Shown here piece by piece: positions 35,105 through 47,700 of a stretch of 64,000 bases of DNA. Origin of the DNA: Chloranthus sessilifolius (taxonomy: Eukaryota; Streptophyta; Magnoliopsida; Chloranthales; Chloranthaceae); the NCBI GenBank assembly GCA_021018995.1, contig CM037588.1, positions 150,679,725 to 150,743,724 of the forward strand, given 5' to 3'. The number at the start of each line of letters is the position of its first letter. Position 1 is the first letter of the stretch. The notes under the pieces were generated by a model. That model saw only the letters and a list, made by a program, of their open reading frames with translations. It did not search any database and had not been told where the DNA came from. A program made the position numbers and the translations under genes.

Positions 35105-35335
35105 GGCATTAATAAAGTACTGATATCAGATCATTACATGACTGATATCAGACATTTAATGTTTGTGATATCAGACCATTAGAGGACTAATATCAGACAA
35201 TAAAGTTCTGATATAAGACATTTAATAAAGTATTAATATCAGACCATTAGAGGATTGATATCAGGCAAGCCTTAATGTACTGATATCAGACCATTAGAGG
35301 ACTGACCCTTGACATTTAATATAGTATTGATATAC
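35105..35335. repeat. MULE array B, short inverted segment
   Basis: Five to six copies of ACTGATATCAGACCATTAGA or variants, in the orientation opposite to 32850-34015. Confidence 0.75.
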
Positions 35336-35359
35336 ACATGTCTGTTATTGTAAGTTGTC

Positions 35360-37500
35360 GCTGGAGATCTTGAGCCACCAAAGGGACCTGGAATTCATAA
35401 ACCGAGTAGCCCAAAAAAAGTACTAAGGAAAAGAGAAATAGAAGAAGGAGATGATGAGTGTATAGATGGAGAAGGTAATAAGGAAGAGGAAGAAGATGAC
35501 ATCGATGCCGATGAGTATAGTTTGAAGTTGAGATTGGCACTGATTTTCGAGATTCTGAGGTAGAAAGAAAACTTCTTGCTAGAATTGAAGCATTATAAGT
35601 AGAGGCGAAGCCGATTTGACCCCTTCTTACGGTTGTTGAGAAGCAAGCTCACTCGATCAAAGTCCTCAAAAAATAAAATTTGTTATTATTGAAATGTGTT
35701 AAGACAGTTGATGCAACATTAGAAAAAGGCGATCGCTCCGAGAATGGAGAGGACAGAGAGGGAGACGAGACTAGAGGAAGTAGAGAGTTTGAGAGAGATG
35801 GAGATGGCCAAGAAGAGAGAGTGGGAGAGGGCATAGAGGGAGATGACATTAGAGAAAATAAAGAGTTTGAGAGAGATGGAGAGGGCCAAGAAGAGAGAGT
35901 GGGAGAGGGCATAGAGGGAGATGACATTAGAGGAAATATAGAGTTTGAGAGATATGGAGAGGGCGATGAAAGGAGAGTGGGAGAGGGAGTTGACACTGCG
36001 ACAGTCGAAGTTGAAGATAGAGGAGAAGTCAGTGCGAGTATTATTGAAGGAGAGCAGGTATTTATTTCGAATTAAATGTACTTGCCCATGCAGTCCTCTA
36101 TCTATTTTTACGCGACATTGTCATGTATCCATAACGCCTATTGACCCTTCAGTAACATTGGGATTTATTTAAATATAGGTTTCAATGAAAAGGGCACGTT
36201 CAGCTGAGGTCAACCTTGCTCAGTAGCGTCCGGTACGGGTGAAAAGGCTTAAGTGACAGGATGACATGACTACCTTGTCCGCTGAAAGGCTAAGGACTAA
36301 GCTGAAAAAGTAAGGGAAAGTAAAGCAGAAGATAGAAAATGCGTCTGTAGTTACCGAGGAGCATAAGGAAATATTTTCATCAGACTGCCCCTCATTAGAT
36401 GAGTCCTAGCTGGCTGCCAAAATTTGGCAGAAAATTGATGAAGCGAAGAAGATGGGTGATATAACGGTAAAGGATAGAAATGAGTTTGCCTCTTTCTTTT
36501 GGGGCTTGTCGGACACAGCTGATAAATAATATATATTACTTAAGCAAGTCAAAATTTAATTTGTCATTTATCTGTTGATGATCCTCTCACAAATCTGATA
36601 ATCGGTGTAATTTACAAATTCATGGTTCTAAGGTTAAGGAGCTCCAGATAAATCTTGCCCTTATTAAAAGTCTTAGGCCCAATCAGGAGGTGGAGGACGA
36701 TGTGCTCAACGCAATGATGATGGACCTATACCGCAAACACAATTCGCATACCATATACATTCTACTGATTATATTTGCGATGAACACTCCTCTCGCACAC
36801 TTATTTCCTTGGGTCCTACAAGTTATGATTGGTAATCATTAAATGAGTGCATCTCAATACAGGAATTGCTCAAGGAGAAGGTCCTGAAATTTGAGGAGGC
36901 TAAAAAAAATGACTCAATATAGCATAAAATTAATGAGGAGCGACAAAAAATAGCCGTTTGGGAGGGCGATGAAAGGTTTCATTATTTTTGCCTTCCTTTC
37001 CTCAGCAAACCCTACTTCAAATATGTGGTTGTCCATTGTGCAACGGTAACTGTAATTTATTCTTTCGAAGAAATTTATTATTCACTACTCATATAATTAG
37101 TATTATGTAATATGAGTGAGCCATCGCTAATCACGGCTTATACATTACATCTATAGGTTTTAATTCTGTTGTACAACGAAAATGGCTCCGACTATGCGCT
37201 AGCGAGTATCGAACTTAAAGAGAAAACAATTTTACTACAAGACCCATTGGCGATGCCCGTTTTAAGCATGTAAAAAAATCACACGCATGCCTTGGTAAGC
37301 AAATAAGTGGGTCATTTAATCTATTAATTTATTTTTTATATATAGGTTATATACTTTGCATTTATGTACTCATTTCCATTCAGGCCTCTCATCTCCCGCG
37401 GCTTTTATACTTGAATGGACAGGAGAATGCGCTCGATAAAGTTCTACCGTGGCCAGTATCCTTCAGTAAAGATCTCACAAAATAACGTCGAGGATTGGTG
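35360..37500 (+). pseudogene. MULE cargo-like gene: acidic repeat protein, possibly Ulp1-related (decayed)
   Basis: A charged region (SPKKVLRKREIEEGDDECID) is followed by a 26-residue repeat, 2.6 copies at 35788-35985 (EFERDGDGQEERVGEGIEGD, DIREN). Farther on, separate open pieces read EEHKEIFSSDCPSLDES, then LALIKSLRPNQEVEDDVLNA (about 36655-36715) and LLYNENGSDYALASIELKEK (about 37165-37225). The last two resemble the substrate-binding start and the His/Asp region of plant Ulp1-like proteins in layout only. Key residues are not clear and stops are frequent. It is probably a second, more decayed Ulp1-type gene. Confidence 0.4.
35788..35985. repeat. 78-bp coding tandem repeat, 2.6 copies
   Basis: GAGAGAGATGGAGATGGCC at 35791 recurs at 35869 and about 35947. 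The period is a multiple of three, so the reading frame is kept (26 residues per unit). Confidence 0.85.
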
Positions 37501-37919
37501 GGTTGCGCACTATTCATCCTAAATACGTCGAAAATATAATGGTCGGAGGAGAAGGTAAGTTCATGTTTGGATCCAAAGAGATAGTTGCTTTCCAAACGCA
37601 ATGTGTGTCAGATATTCTAACGTATCAGACTCAAACACGTCAATAATGTTATGTTGTTTACGACATTTCGATAGTGGATGGCAATGGTTTCCAAATCTGT
37701 GAAATTGTATGCTGAAGTTGTGAATTTGTGGATGGCAGTGGTTTATGAATTTCTGAATTTGTATGATGAATATGTGAATTTGTGGACGATTTAAAATTTT
37801 ATACTTCATTACGTCTGTTATGAGTAGTTTTGCCAGAAACAGGTATGTTTATTTCATTAATACACGTATTTATGAATAGAAGCTGAATGTCCTCGATGTT
37901 TACTGAAATTTGGATTTTT

Positions 37920-38860
37920 TGAATGCATGAGTCTCATATGAGTCATTTTCTTACTCTTATAAGTTCAAGTTAGTCTCACGTGAGTCCTGTATGCTCCAAG
38001 ACAATACTGACGCTGCGATAGTCGTGTTGTACTCATCAGAGTCACTAAAAATTAGAAATTTTACATGTCTGAGTTTGATATGAGTCCTCAATGCTCCAAA
38101 ACTGTCCTGCACTCACGTGAGAGTCATATTTTACATATGAGAGGCACTGAAAATTTGAAATTTTGCATGACTTGGTCCCAAGTCAGACTCATGTGAGACA
38201 TGTTAGATCCAAATCTGATAGTCAATGAGATCAGTCATGTTAAACATTGATAACATTGATGGACCCATAGGGATCTTGCATGCATTTGTAAAATTCAATG
38301 CTAATGTTGTGAATTTATGGATTACAATCATTTTTAGACTCTATTATGTCTTAGATGTTTCACTGCCTGCATATTGCACGTACTTATGATATTTTAATAA
38401 AATTGATGCTGTAGATATTTTAAACAAATAGTTAACGGTGAAGTACCAATAGGCATTTTTCATACAGGATCTGATATGAGTAACTTACTGATTCTTATGA
38501 GTCCAAGTGAGTCTCATATGATACCTAGATGCTCCAAATCTGATAGTCAATGATATCAATCATGTTAAACACTACGGACATTGATGTACGAGCTTATGAT
38601 ATTACATGAATTGATCACATATAAGTCATTTACTAACTCGCATGAGTCTAAGTAAGTCTCATGTTAGGCACGTACACTCCAAATCTGATAGTCGATAACA
38701 TCAGTCATAATATAGTCCGATAACAGTGTCGTATCAATAGTCATGCTATAGTCTGATAACAGTAATGTATCAATTAGCAATTTATGTTTACTGGGTCATA
38801 TATGAGTTATTAACAGACTCTTGCAAGTCTCACAGAGACTCATGTGAGTCCAGTAGGCCT
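37920..38860. repeat. MULE array A, inverted copy
   Basis: Repeated GAGTCTCATATGAGTCATTT, CTTACTCTTATAAGT, CAAGTTAGTCTCACGTGAGT and TGCTCC units, the reverse complement of 27610-28010, interspersed with AATCTGATAGTCAATGA spacers. About five units, more diverged than array B. No gene. Confidence 0.7.
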
Positions 38861-39261
38861 TTGAGGAATGGATTGAATATCACCAAATTGAAAGAAGACT
38901 CTCTGATTCACACACAGGCATATATATGCATGATAATATATCTCGGCTTCTATTACAAGATCAGAAATCTGCTTCACTTTTTCATTACTATTAAGACCCA
39001 TCAATAATTTTATTTAATTTTAATCATCTCATCTGTCACATTTTTTGCATGTATATCCAAAGCAGTCAAACAGAAATCGAACAAAGTTTGTAATAGTACG
39101 CACCTTTACAACATTATGGTAGTAGACTACATTTACTTCTACAAATGACTTTCAAGAAATTAAAAATACTTAGGTGATTCGCTTATAACAGTAAAAAATT
39201 ATTAAACAAACATAGATAAAGCTAACCAAAATATATAGATAACCCTAAATCAAGGAAGACT

Positions 39262-39720
39262 TCATTTTCCTTTACTGCTTATTGACGTAGTCACCTCAAA
39301 TTTTTTGGTGAGCTTTTCAATCTCCATCGTCACTTTTACTTTTAAATTGTCCCTTTCAATGTTCTCCAACTTCGACGTCGGCGTCGAGGTTCGAGAACTT
39401 TCGTCCAACCAGCTAAAGTACCGACATTGATAACATGTAAAGTACTTACGCTCAAGATTCTTGAGAGAGTTTGAAACTCGTAGCGTTGATTGCTTCTGAC
39501 AGTAGCAAAGAGGATGAGCATCGTCAAAGTGTTCCATTTTATTGTTCCTGACGGTCCAATTTATGAATCCGGAACATTCATCCTCCCATCTAAAGAACCC
39601 ACAATGGTAATACTTATAATATTTACGGTTGGGATTCCTGTTAGAGTTTGAAGCTCGAAGCATTGTTGGTTTTTTACAGTAATAAATGGGTGCATCCTTT
39701 TCATCAATGATCTTCTTATG
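39262..39720 (-). CDS. Tandem GRF-type zinc finger protein in the MULE
   Basis: On the minus strand two GRF zinc-finger-like units occur in a row. The first runs from about 39700 (IYYCKKPTMLRASNSNRNPN, RKYYKYYHCGFFRWEDEC). The second is at about 39530-39410 (LCYCQKQSTLRVSNSLKNLE, RKYFTCYQCRYFSWLDE). Each keeps the C-x-C/K start, the S-x-N-x-x-R turn and a C-x-[FY]F-x-W end. A short coiled-coil-like tail follows (KLENIERDNLKVKVTMEIEK) to a stop at 39262. GRF fingers bind single-stranded nucleic acid in known proteins. A CFGCEC stretch lies upstream in another frame, so an exon or frame is missing at the N-terminus. It lies downstream of the Ulp1 gene, same strand. Confidence 0.6.
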   Translation of the reverse strand, partial: HKKIIDEKDAPIYYCKKPTMLRASNSNRNPNRKYYKYYHCGFFRWEDECSGFINWTVRNNKMEHFDDAHPLCYCQKQSTLRVSNSLKNLERKYFTCYQCRYFSWLDESSRTSTPTSKLENIERDNLKVKVTMEIEKLTKKFEVTTSISSKGK

Positions 39721-40084
39721 TGGACATTCTTTAATCTAATGTCCACGCATTCACAACCAAAACACACGTCCATTTCAGCTTCTCTGTATAAAGATTTGAG
39801 ATACAATTATAACTAAATTGAACATTCAATAGAATAAATGCGATAATGGTAAAAGACAGTATAAATATAATTTAATTGAAAGAACACTTCACAGAAAAGA
39901 ATAAACTTAGAATTGCTACATGACAGCGCAAGTCAAACAAAGTCTTAAGAACTCAGTTCAGTTCCAAAAAATATATTTTATTATTGATGAACATATTGAT
40001 AAACTATTGCCTGTTTGATGTGGTAAGAGAAAAATAGCATATGATACAAAAGACAGGATCATTTTATACCAAAATTTATTAAGG

Positions 40085-43000
40085 TTTAGCTTATCCTCTA
40101 AGTAACTCTAGCATAATCCTATCTCTAAAATAAGACATATGACATTGGTCAAAATCGAAACTAAGCCAACGGGATGCGTAGTCAATGTACTTTATCATAA
40201 AGACTCCGCAATCAAAGTAATTTATTTGATGCGGGATAGCAATCGGTCTAGTAAACGGCCAATCTCTGACATCGATATTGTCATCGCCTTGTTGAGCTAG
40301 GATCTTAAAAAGAATATTTTTCTGCATTTAAAAACACTTAAATTTTATTAAGTTCACATACAACAATAGATATAGAGTTGAATGATATACGTACCAATAT
40401 ATTTATAATGTTTGGACAATGGACACTGTCACTTTGTCCACTAAACGAGTCTAAATACTCAACTTTCCTCTCCTTAATATATAATATGAACAAAGACCAA
40501 TGATAGTCTCTATTGACAGAAAGGTAAACCCATTAAGTGAAGTCATGTTTTAGTTAAGACGAGTGACAAACTCTAGCAATATTATAGTACGAATAAAGCA
40601 CATAAAATTTATCCAATTACCTTCTCACATTCACTTATTTTATATCCTAGTGTCTGGGGTGAAGTTCAAGCGATAAAGTTTTTATTTGTATCGACTTCGT
40701 CTTTCGCCAATAATTCTTTCAGTTTCGTCTAACTAAAATATAACATGAGTTTAGGAGATAATTATAAATTATATGAAGTGAAAATAAAAAATTGGACTCT
40801 TACGAGAAACTAAGTTGAGAAGAAATGACTCTTTATAAATTTATTTTTATGATCATTCTCTCGTTTCTTCATCAAGATAAAGTATGCACCAATTACATAT
40901 AAAAATAAAGTCACATATCAACCTAATGGACACCAATAAAGATATGTATTTTCCAAAAAAATAAGATTATTAGACTAACTGACATCAGACAACCTATAGA
41001 TATCGGACGAACGACTCTATGAATATAAGCATGTGTGCCTTTTAAAATATTGGCCTTACCTCACTATCAAGCCAATTAGTACCGCAAACTGAGAATAAGT
41101 TCTTCGTCGTGATGGACGGTCTATCAGTCACGTGAATCTTACGTTTATAAAGCCACATAGGTTGTTAAGAGAAGAATTAAATTAAGTTAATTATAACTCA
41201 ATAACCTTTAAAGGGGCGAAACCCTACTCCACGAGGCCATCATTAAAAGCTTTATCTATATCATATTTATCATTCTGTGTTAGTTGTTTCATAGGTCAGT
41301 GGAAATCGTCGTAGTCCTTCTGTGGATTGAGTAAACATATAACTTAACAAACGTTCAATTAAATTTAACATATATGTTTAAACCTTTACGTTAGCTAATT
41401 GACCATTCACCTTCAGCACACACTTTGGAGGTGGTCTCTTGGTTGTATTTCTCACACCAATCCTTCTTCTTTGTGACCTTTCCTACATCTATATTTTACA
41501 ATTAAATACGTTGGAAACTTATATTCTTAAAAATATAAAAGTTATTAATTTCATCATTTGCAGAGATCACCTTTACTTCTTCTCCGGAATTACTTTTGAG
41601 GGTTCGCTTATTACCCACTGTAGAGGTACATGTTTCTGGGAGTGGACGTTCAGAAGATTGACCTTGTCAAGTTGATTGGCATGTTGAAGTCTTCAGTGGT
41701 AATGGGGTTTGCGAAGAACTCTCGAATTTATTTAATGATGTCGTTTGCGGAGTAGCTCGACCTCTTAAACTAGCCTACACTCACTTATAAGTATCAATTA
41801 TGCCCACCAACCTTGTTTCACTTTCGCCAAATGGTTCCTTTTTATTGTTATCAGCTGTTGATGTAACTCTAATTTTCTCTATAGATTCTTCTCTTATCTC
41901 TCCGACAAATTCTCTATCATCGTCTTGTTTCATGAACGTTTGATCGGCTAGCTTCTCTGAAATTTGCATCATTTCATTGGTAAGAACAACGAAAGACATA
42001 TACTCTTCATTATCTACATTAGCGATTCCCCCTTCATCTTCTTTCGAGGATGGATGTATCCGATGATCATCCTTATTGCCTTCGAATGATTCATGAGGCA
42101 ATTCACTCTCATCTTCTGCAAATGTTTCTTCACGGTTCCTCTTCCCATCATCGATCATCTTAGAAGCACGACTCGTTCCATCAGTACGAGGGTCAATAGT
42201 GATCGACTCTACTTTCATGGGCATATATGCATTTGGACTAGCCTTATTTCGTTTACAAGTATCATGAGGGACTTGCACTTTTTTCTTGCCCTTCACGTCA
42301 CTATCCAGAGGGACTTGCATTTTTTCCTTGCCCTTCATATCATTATAACTTGCACTTTTTCCTTGCCTTTCACTTCTCTATTCCTCAGTGGATTAGTTGG
42401 AGAACTTATATTTTTCGAGTGATTCTTTTCAGTAAAGCTACTTATTCTTTTTGCATCTTTATTACAATTGGGAGAGGATTTGAAATCGTACTCTTTACAT
42501 TGGCTTTGTTTTACAAAAGTAACCTATTAGTTAGATTTTCAAGACATTATAATAAATAACAATAATTTCTATTAAGTAGCTTACCTTCAAAATTGTTATC
42601 TCCAACTCTAATAATTTTAGGCCTTTTCTTAGATCACTATTTAACTTCTTCTGTCTTCGCACTTGATGAACAAGTTTATTGTTAGACTTCTCCAACGATG
42701 TGATGCGACTATCTTATTCTTTGGAAGACATTTCTAAGAGTTGATGACGATTGAATTCGCAACCAACATAATCATTAATCTCATCCTGGATTACATCTTC
42801 TAATAATTCACAATCACTGAATTCAAATTTTGGAATTATCTGTTGATATGTTACCAGGAGGGTGAGATCAAGTTATCAAAAGAAGCGACTTCTTCATTTA
42901 CTCACAGCTATAACATGGAATTGGTTGAGGTTGACGCTAATAATACCTTCGAATTATTAAGCTCCGTAAGGTAATACTTTTGAAGATGACTTTTTACAGA

Positions 43001-43770
43001 GGTATACTTTATATATCTTAGAAAATCATCGATAATTGAAGTCGGTGCTATGGTCGGGAAGTGCTCGTATGCCCAAATCTAAAATAAATTACAAACTAAA
43101 GATTTGTTAGGGAATATGTGTATTATGGGATAAACGGTGTGTAAATTGATAACGTTTGCAAAGACAATAGCTAACCTACAATGCAAAAGTACATCCATCA
43201 AGATTGGTATGCACACCGCTCATCTTAAAATTTAAAGCAGCAGATCGAAGGGAGTTTAACAAACATGTATGAGTAACTCGTCCCCTTGTAATTATGTTAA
43301 AGTACTCAATATTATAAACTAATCTCACGTACGTCTCTTCAATTGTCTTAGAGCCATTCGGTATCATGAAAGTCGTAAGAATATATAATAATGTAAGACG
43401 AGTAAAATCAACTCTCTTTCTCTATACTAGCAACAGTTACTGCCTTTTCTATTTCACCGACACTAATACTCCCTACCCGACCACAATATTTTATATAAAA
43501 TAAATTAATGTCTTCATTTTCGACATTCGGACATTCTCCTAGAGTTCTAGGAATAATTTTAACATGTTTGAGATCAAGTAAAGCAGACATTTCTAGCAAG
43601 AAAAAACCAACAGTACGCCCGCCAATGGAGAACCTCTCAGACTCATAATCAAAATTTTTTATTAATATGTATATCAGCTCATTGATTGTAGGAATATTTA
43701 TTAGACGAAGAAGAGGCTTTACTACAGTTAAACTAAGAGCTTCAAGCTCCACAGGCGATAATGCAGCCAT
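40085..43770 (-). CDS. Ulp1-like cysteine protease gene in the MULE (multi-exon, partly decayed)
   Basis: Starting near 43770 (MAALSPVELEALSLTVVKPL), it has a globular N-terminal part (IGGRTVGFFLLEMSALLDLK), then IWAYEHFPTIAPTSIIDDF (about 43080-43022). A long charged linker lies at 42338-41781, with a repeated GKEKMQVPLDSDVKGKKKVQ. The C48 catalytic domain closes it: YHWSLFILY with the His codon at 40502-40500, YLDSFSG with Asp at 40451-40449, then IPHQINYFDCGVFMIKY with Gln and catalytic Cys at 40210-40208. All four expected residues are there. The layout fits the Ulp1-bearing MULEs known in plants. A few stops between exon-like pieces suggest decay or unresolved introns. It would cleave SUMO-like conjugates. 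Confidence 0.7.
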
Positions 43771-44104
43771 AAGAGTAGATACCTTAAGGGTAAAACATGT
43801 AATTTTATCTTCCTGTATATAATTTATGACATTATATCATAATTAAATTTATGAACATGGGTCAGATTGTTTTCAAAAAAATAAATGCATTTACAATTTA
43901 CCATGAGTGAATTCAGCCACAAGACCGGTCTTACATAAATACGACCTCTTTAAAGACTACAACAATCTCATAACAAATCTAACACAATTCATACAAAAAA
44001 TTAATAAATATACTTACAACAATAAACATATTTTTCTAATATTAACTGTCATTGTTTAGAAAATTAATGACATTAAAAGTTTATCGTGAGTGACAAAGTA
44101 TAAG

Positions 44105-44190
44105 AAGAAAATGATCTTATATGAGACGAAAATGGTCTTATATGAGACTAAATGATCTTATATGAGACGAAAATGGTCTTATATGTATCC
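44105..44190. repeat. Short TCTTATATGAGAC repeat block
   Basis: Four copies of GATCTTATATGAGACGAAAATG-like units, mixing the half-sites of arrays A and C. Confidence 0.7.
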
Positions 44191-44419
44191 CCTATAAATG
44201 AGTTAAATAGGGAGGTAGTTGGGACCCCGGTCGGTTATTATCTCTAAAAACAAGTCATTCATTATTACAAAGGTTAATATGAATATATAAAGTACTGATG
44301 TGATAATATTAAATGACTGATATTAGACAATAATATACTGATGTGAGATAGTGCAAGATTGATATCAGACTCATATTTAACATTAAACTACATTATGATA
44401 TGCATGAGTAATCTGAATT

Positions 44420-46924
44420 TGTAATAGCCCGAAAAATTACACTAAACTATGACCTCGGGATCCGTGCCCGAACGGTCATAGGTTTGACCAAATAGAAGTC
44501 AAATAGTTAGTAAGGGGTGTGATGAACGAATGGGATGTGATGGGTTGAGTGTTTATGTGGTGTATGATGGAAAATGTGAGGTCACATACACCTATCGTGG
44601 TGCATGTGCTCAACACACAAGCTAAGGGGGAGATAAAAGGGTTTAATAACCCTAAAATCAATAGTTTTGGTTGTTGAGAGAGAAGTAAAGAAGAGAGAGA
44701 GAGGAGTAAAGAGAGTGATCAAGCAAGGAGTTATTGTGGGTGATTGGAAGGGGGATTCAAGCATTAAAGAGGCCGATTCTGCGCAAAGAATCCGTTCAAG
44801 CCAAAGCTGGAACCCTAGCCTTCCAACCACTTGATTTGAAATCAATTTGAGATTGATTAAAGGTAAATTTTTGTGAATAAAATGCATAGATTGTAGAGGT
44901 TAAATTGTAGTTAAAAAAATGGTTTAAATTGTAGGAAGGATGGTTTAGAAAAATAGAGGAAAAAAAAAAAAAAAAGAGTGAAAAAAGATTGGGAAGAACA
45001 ACTCAAAAGGGACTGAATCTGGCAATTTCGATTAATCGAAATTGAGATTCGATTAATCGAAATTCGCCAAGAAGTTGAAAAGTCAAGAAACCCGAGTTCG
45101 ATTAATCGACTTTGGATTTCGATTAATCGATTTGGGTATCGATTAATCGACTGTGGACCTCCAGTGGACCCCAGAGGCTGGAGGAAATGACTTGGGGAAA
45201 ATCGACTAATCGAGATAGGATTTCGATTAATCGATTTCAAATTTCGATTAATCGATTTGGGATCGATTAATCGATTTTGGGAACTCGATTACTCGAATTG
45301 AGAATCGACTTGGCAGAGCAGAGAATTTCGATTAATCGAATTGGGATTCGACTAATCGAATGAAAATCTCGATTAATCGATTTGAGAATCAATTAATCGA
45401 TATTGACTTTCGATTAATCGATTTTGGAAATCGATTAATCGAATGAGAATCGATTAATCGATTTTGGTGTTTGATTAATCGACTGGGCTAAATTTTGTTG
45501 ACTTTTGAGTTTGACTTTAAGCTTCATGGAGGTTCTTGGACCTCCTTTATTGCATCCTTAGTGATGTGTTTCACCTGTTATGTGGTACCATAGGTGGTAC
45601 GTGTGAGCTAGTGCACAAGGAGCCACGTGGGACCTTGATGCATTGATCAAATGAAGACTTGAGGTAGGGAACACCTTGAACATGTACTTTATTTTACAAG
45701 AGCATGTATGTAGTGATATAGAATTCAATTCAAATTGCTTTTATTGCTTAAGAATTATGAAAAGTGTGTGTGTGTGAATCCATAAGAGTAAACATAATGA
45801 ACCATCCCCAGGGGATGAGGAAATAAAGAGATAAGGGCATCAGGTGTGATGCAAGTGAATGGATACATCCCAGGGATGAATCATGTTTGATAGGGCCTAA
45901 CTGATATAAGATAACACACTTACACGGTGAATAACTATATGTAAGGCACCTATATTTTTGTTATTTTAGGTTTGATAGGGTACCCCACCGACGTGGCGGG
46001 ATATCCACGACTGACACGGCAGGATATCTGTGACCGATACGGCGACGAAACCATAGGCCAGTGCGGAGGCTTATCCGTGCACAGTAAGCACACCCTAGGG
46101 GTGTTGATTTGAGATAAGTGAAACCCCGCCACCAATCCCCAGGGGAAAGGGGCTTGGGTACTATATTGTATTCCCAGGAAATACGTTAAAAGTGTCTATA
46201 TAGATGACGATGATGGGTATCTCATCGGAGCTCGATGCTATACTGCTCGGGGATTACTTAAGTTGAAAGTTTAAGTTTTACTTTAGGCCTTTTTAGCATC
46301 ATTCATGAGTAAATAAAAGACACGAGTAAACTACCAGTAAAATGTAATACTTTTAACTGTTTTATCAGTAATTGCATAGACACATCATGCATGTCATATC
46401 ATGGAATATATGTGAGTAATAATTTATATGTTCAACTGTGTTTCGTTCCCTATTGAGCTAGGATGTAGCTCACCCTATAGACTATCGTCAGTCCACTACT
46501 AGCGATGGCCGAGGCTTGAGGACGACCCGGTGAGTCGGACCTTGCGACCTCCTGAGGACTTCTTCTAGAGGACTCCGTTGTGCCGCTTTGAGGGCTTTTT
46601 GAGAGAGATTTGTACGGTTTGATATGTCAAGCCTTGTTTTGGTTAAACCATGTATATATTGAGTTTGAGATTATTCTTTTGGGGCGAACCATCCGTGATG
46701 ATTGCTATCATCGATGGTTCGGATCGATTCTCCATTCATGCAGAGGCATAAGGGTAGAACTGTCTTTTAGAGAATTGCTTTAATATAGATTTAAATTCCG
46801 CAGTTTCATTTATTAATTCATTTTATGCTTGATATGCCAATGTTCCGTGCTTAGCTAAGGGACACGGTCAAGCTGATCGTGCTGATGGCACGGGTTTCGG
46901 AGTGCCGAAATCCGGGCTGTCACA
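44420..46924 (+). mobile_element. Solo LTR related to the Tekay-like chromovirus
   Basis: 2505 bp, starting TGTAATAGCCCGAAAAATTA and ending GAAATCCGGGCTGTCACA, colinear with the LTRs at 8240 and 18481. The flanks GAATT (44415-44419) and GAATC (46925-46929) form a 5-bp target duplication with one mismatch. No internal domain is left, as expected after recombination between LTRs. It differs clearly from the 8240/18481 LTRs, so it belongs to an older or sister subfamily. Confidence 0.85.
45026..45484. repeat. Palindrome array, TCGATTAATCGA type, in the solo LTR
   Basis: About 20 copies of TCGATTAATCGA or near variants in 460 bp, more than in the other LTRs. Minus-strand open frames through it (RLIEIQSRLIEL style) are repeat artefacts. 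Confidence 0.9.
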
Positions 46925-47060
46925 GAATCTATAAATTACTAATGCGAGAACATCAAAAGACTAATATCAGACAATAAAGTACTGATGTAAGTCAATACAA
47001 GACTGATATCAGACTCATGATGACTCATTAAACTATATTCTGACCTGCGTGAGTAATATG

Positions 47061-47700
47061 AAAAGTTTAGGGCAAGATTACTACATTTCTATCTACCACA
47101 AAGTCTAAACATTTAGGACAACATTACTACATTAATACAAAAGTTAAATATTTAAAGCATGATTATTACATTTCTATCTACTACAAACAAGTCATTCATT
47201 AAAATAAAGAATCAACATTTAAGACAGTATTACTATATTTATATATAGCTCAAACAAGTCATTCAATAAAATAAAGGTTGAACATTTAGGGCAACATTAC
47301 TACAACACTGTTTTATGAGTTGCTCTTATGAGTTTATCGGACGGCTGGAGATATGCACGCAGAAAAGTTTAGATGTACGTGATTAGGAGAAGATGAAACG
47401 TCGGCAGAGTCGAAGGTTTGCAGAGACGGCAACAACAGACTTCTCCCTGTTGGTTCGTCAACAGAGAATAAGATGAAGCGAAGAGAGGGGGGCTATATGA
47501 GATCCTAATGCTATCTTTAAAGGAAGAAGATGAAGAGAAGATGCTATCTTTACAGGAAGAAGATAAAGATAAGATAAAACCCAATCGTCTGCAGGAAGAA
47601 GATGAAAAGCTAAACCCAAAACACTAGCGTTTTTGACTCGTATGGAAGGATGAGTATTTTAGTAAATTTCTGTTAGGGTATTTTGGTCATCTAAATATTA
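47061..47700. other. Right arm of the MULE, leader-like sequence
   Basis: Minus-strand text at 47640-47340 has a Ser/Phe-coding GAAGAAGAT repeat, and a gene-start-like composition mirrored by 26780-27080 on the left. This suggests promoter or leader regions of the two outward MULE genes. I see no clear coding sequence. Confidence 0.35.

Larger units (their letters stand above)
44285..47060. repeat. MULE array B, inverted copy near the right end, split by a solo LTR
   Basis: 44285-44419 and 46925-47060 contain GACTGATATCAGACTCAT, GTACTGATGTGA and ATGCATGAGTAATCTGAAT, the inverse of array B. The LTR at 44420-46924 lies between them. Confidence 0.75.

Noticed and set aside
35649-35996. 115-codon minus-strand Ser/Pro-rich frame
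   Set aside because: Antisense of the acidic GA-rich coding repeat on the plus strand.
44911-45240. 109-codon minus-strand frame with RLIEIQSRLIEL-like repeats
   Set aside because: It is the translation of the palindrome array in the solo LTR, not a gene.
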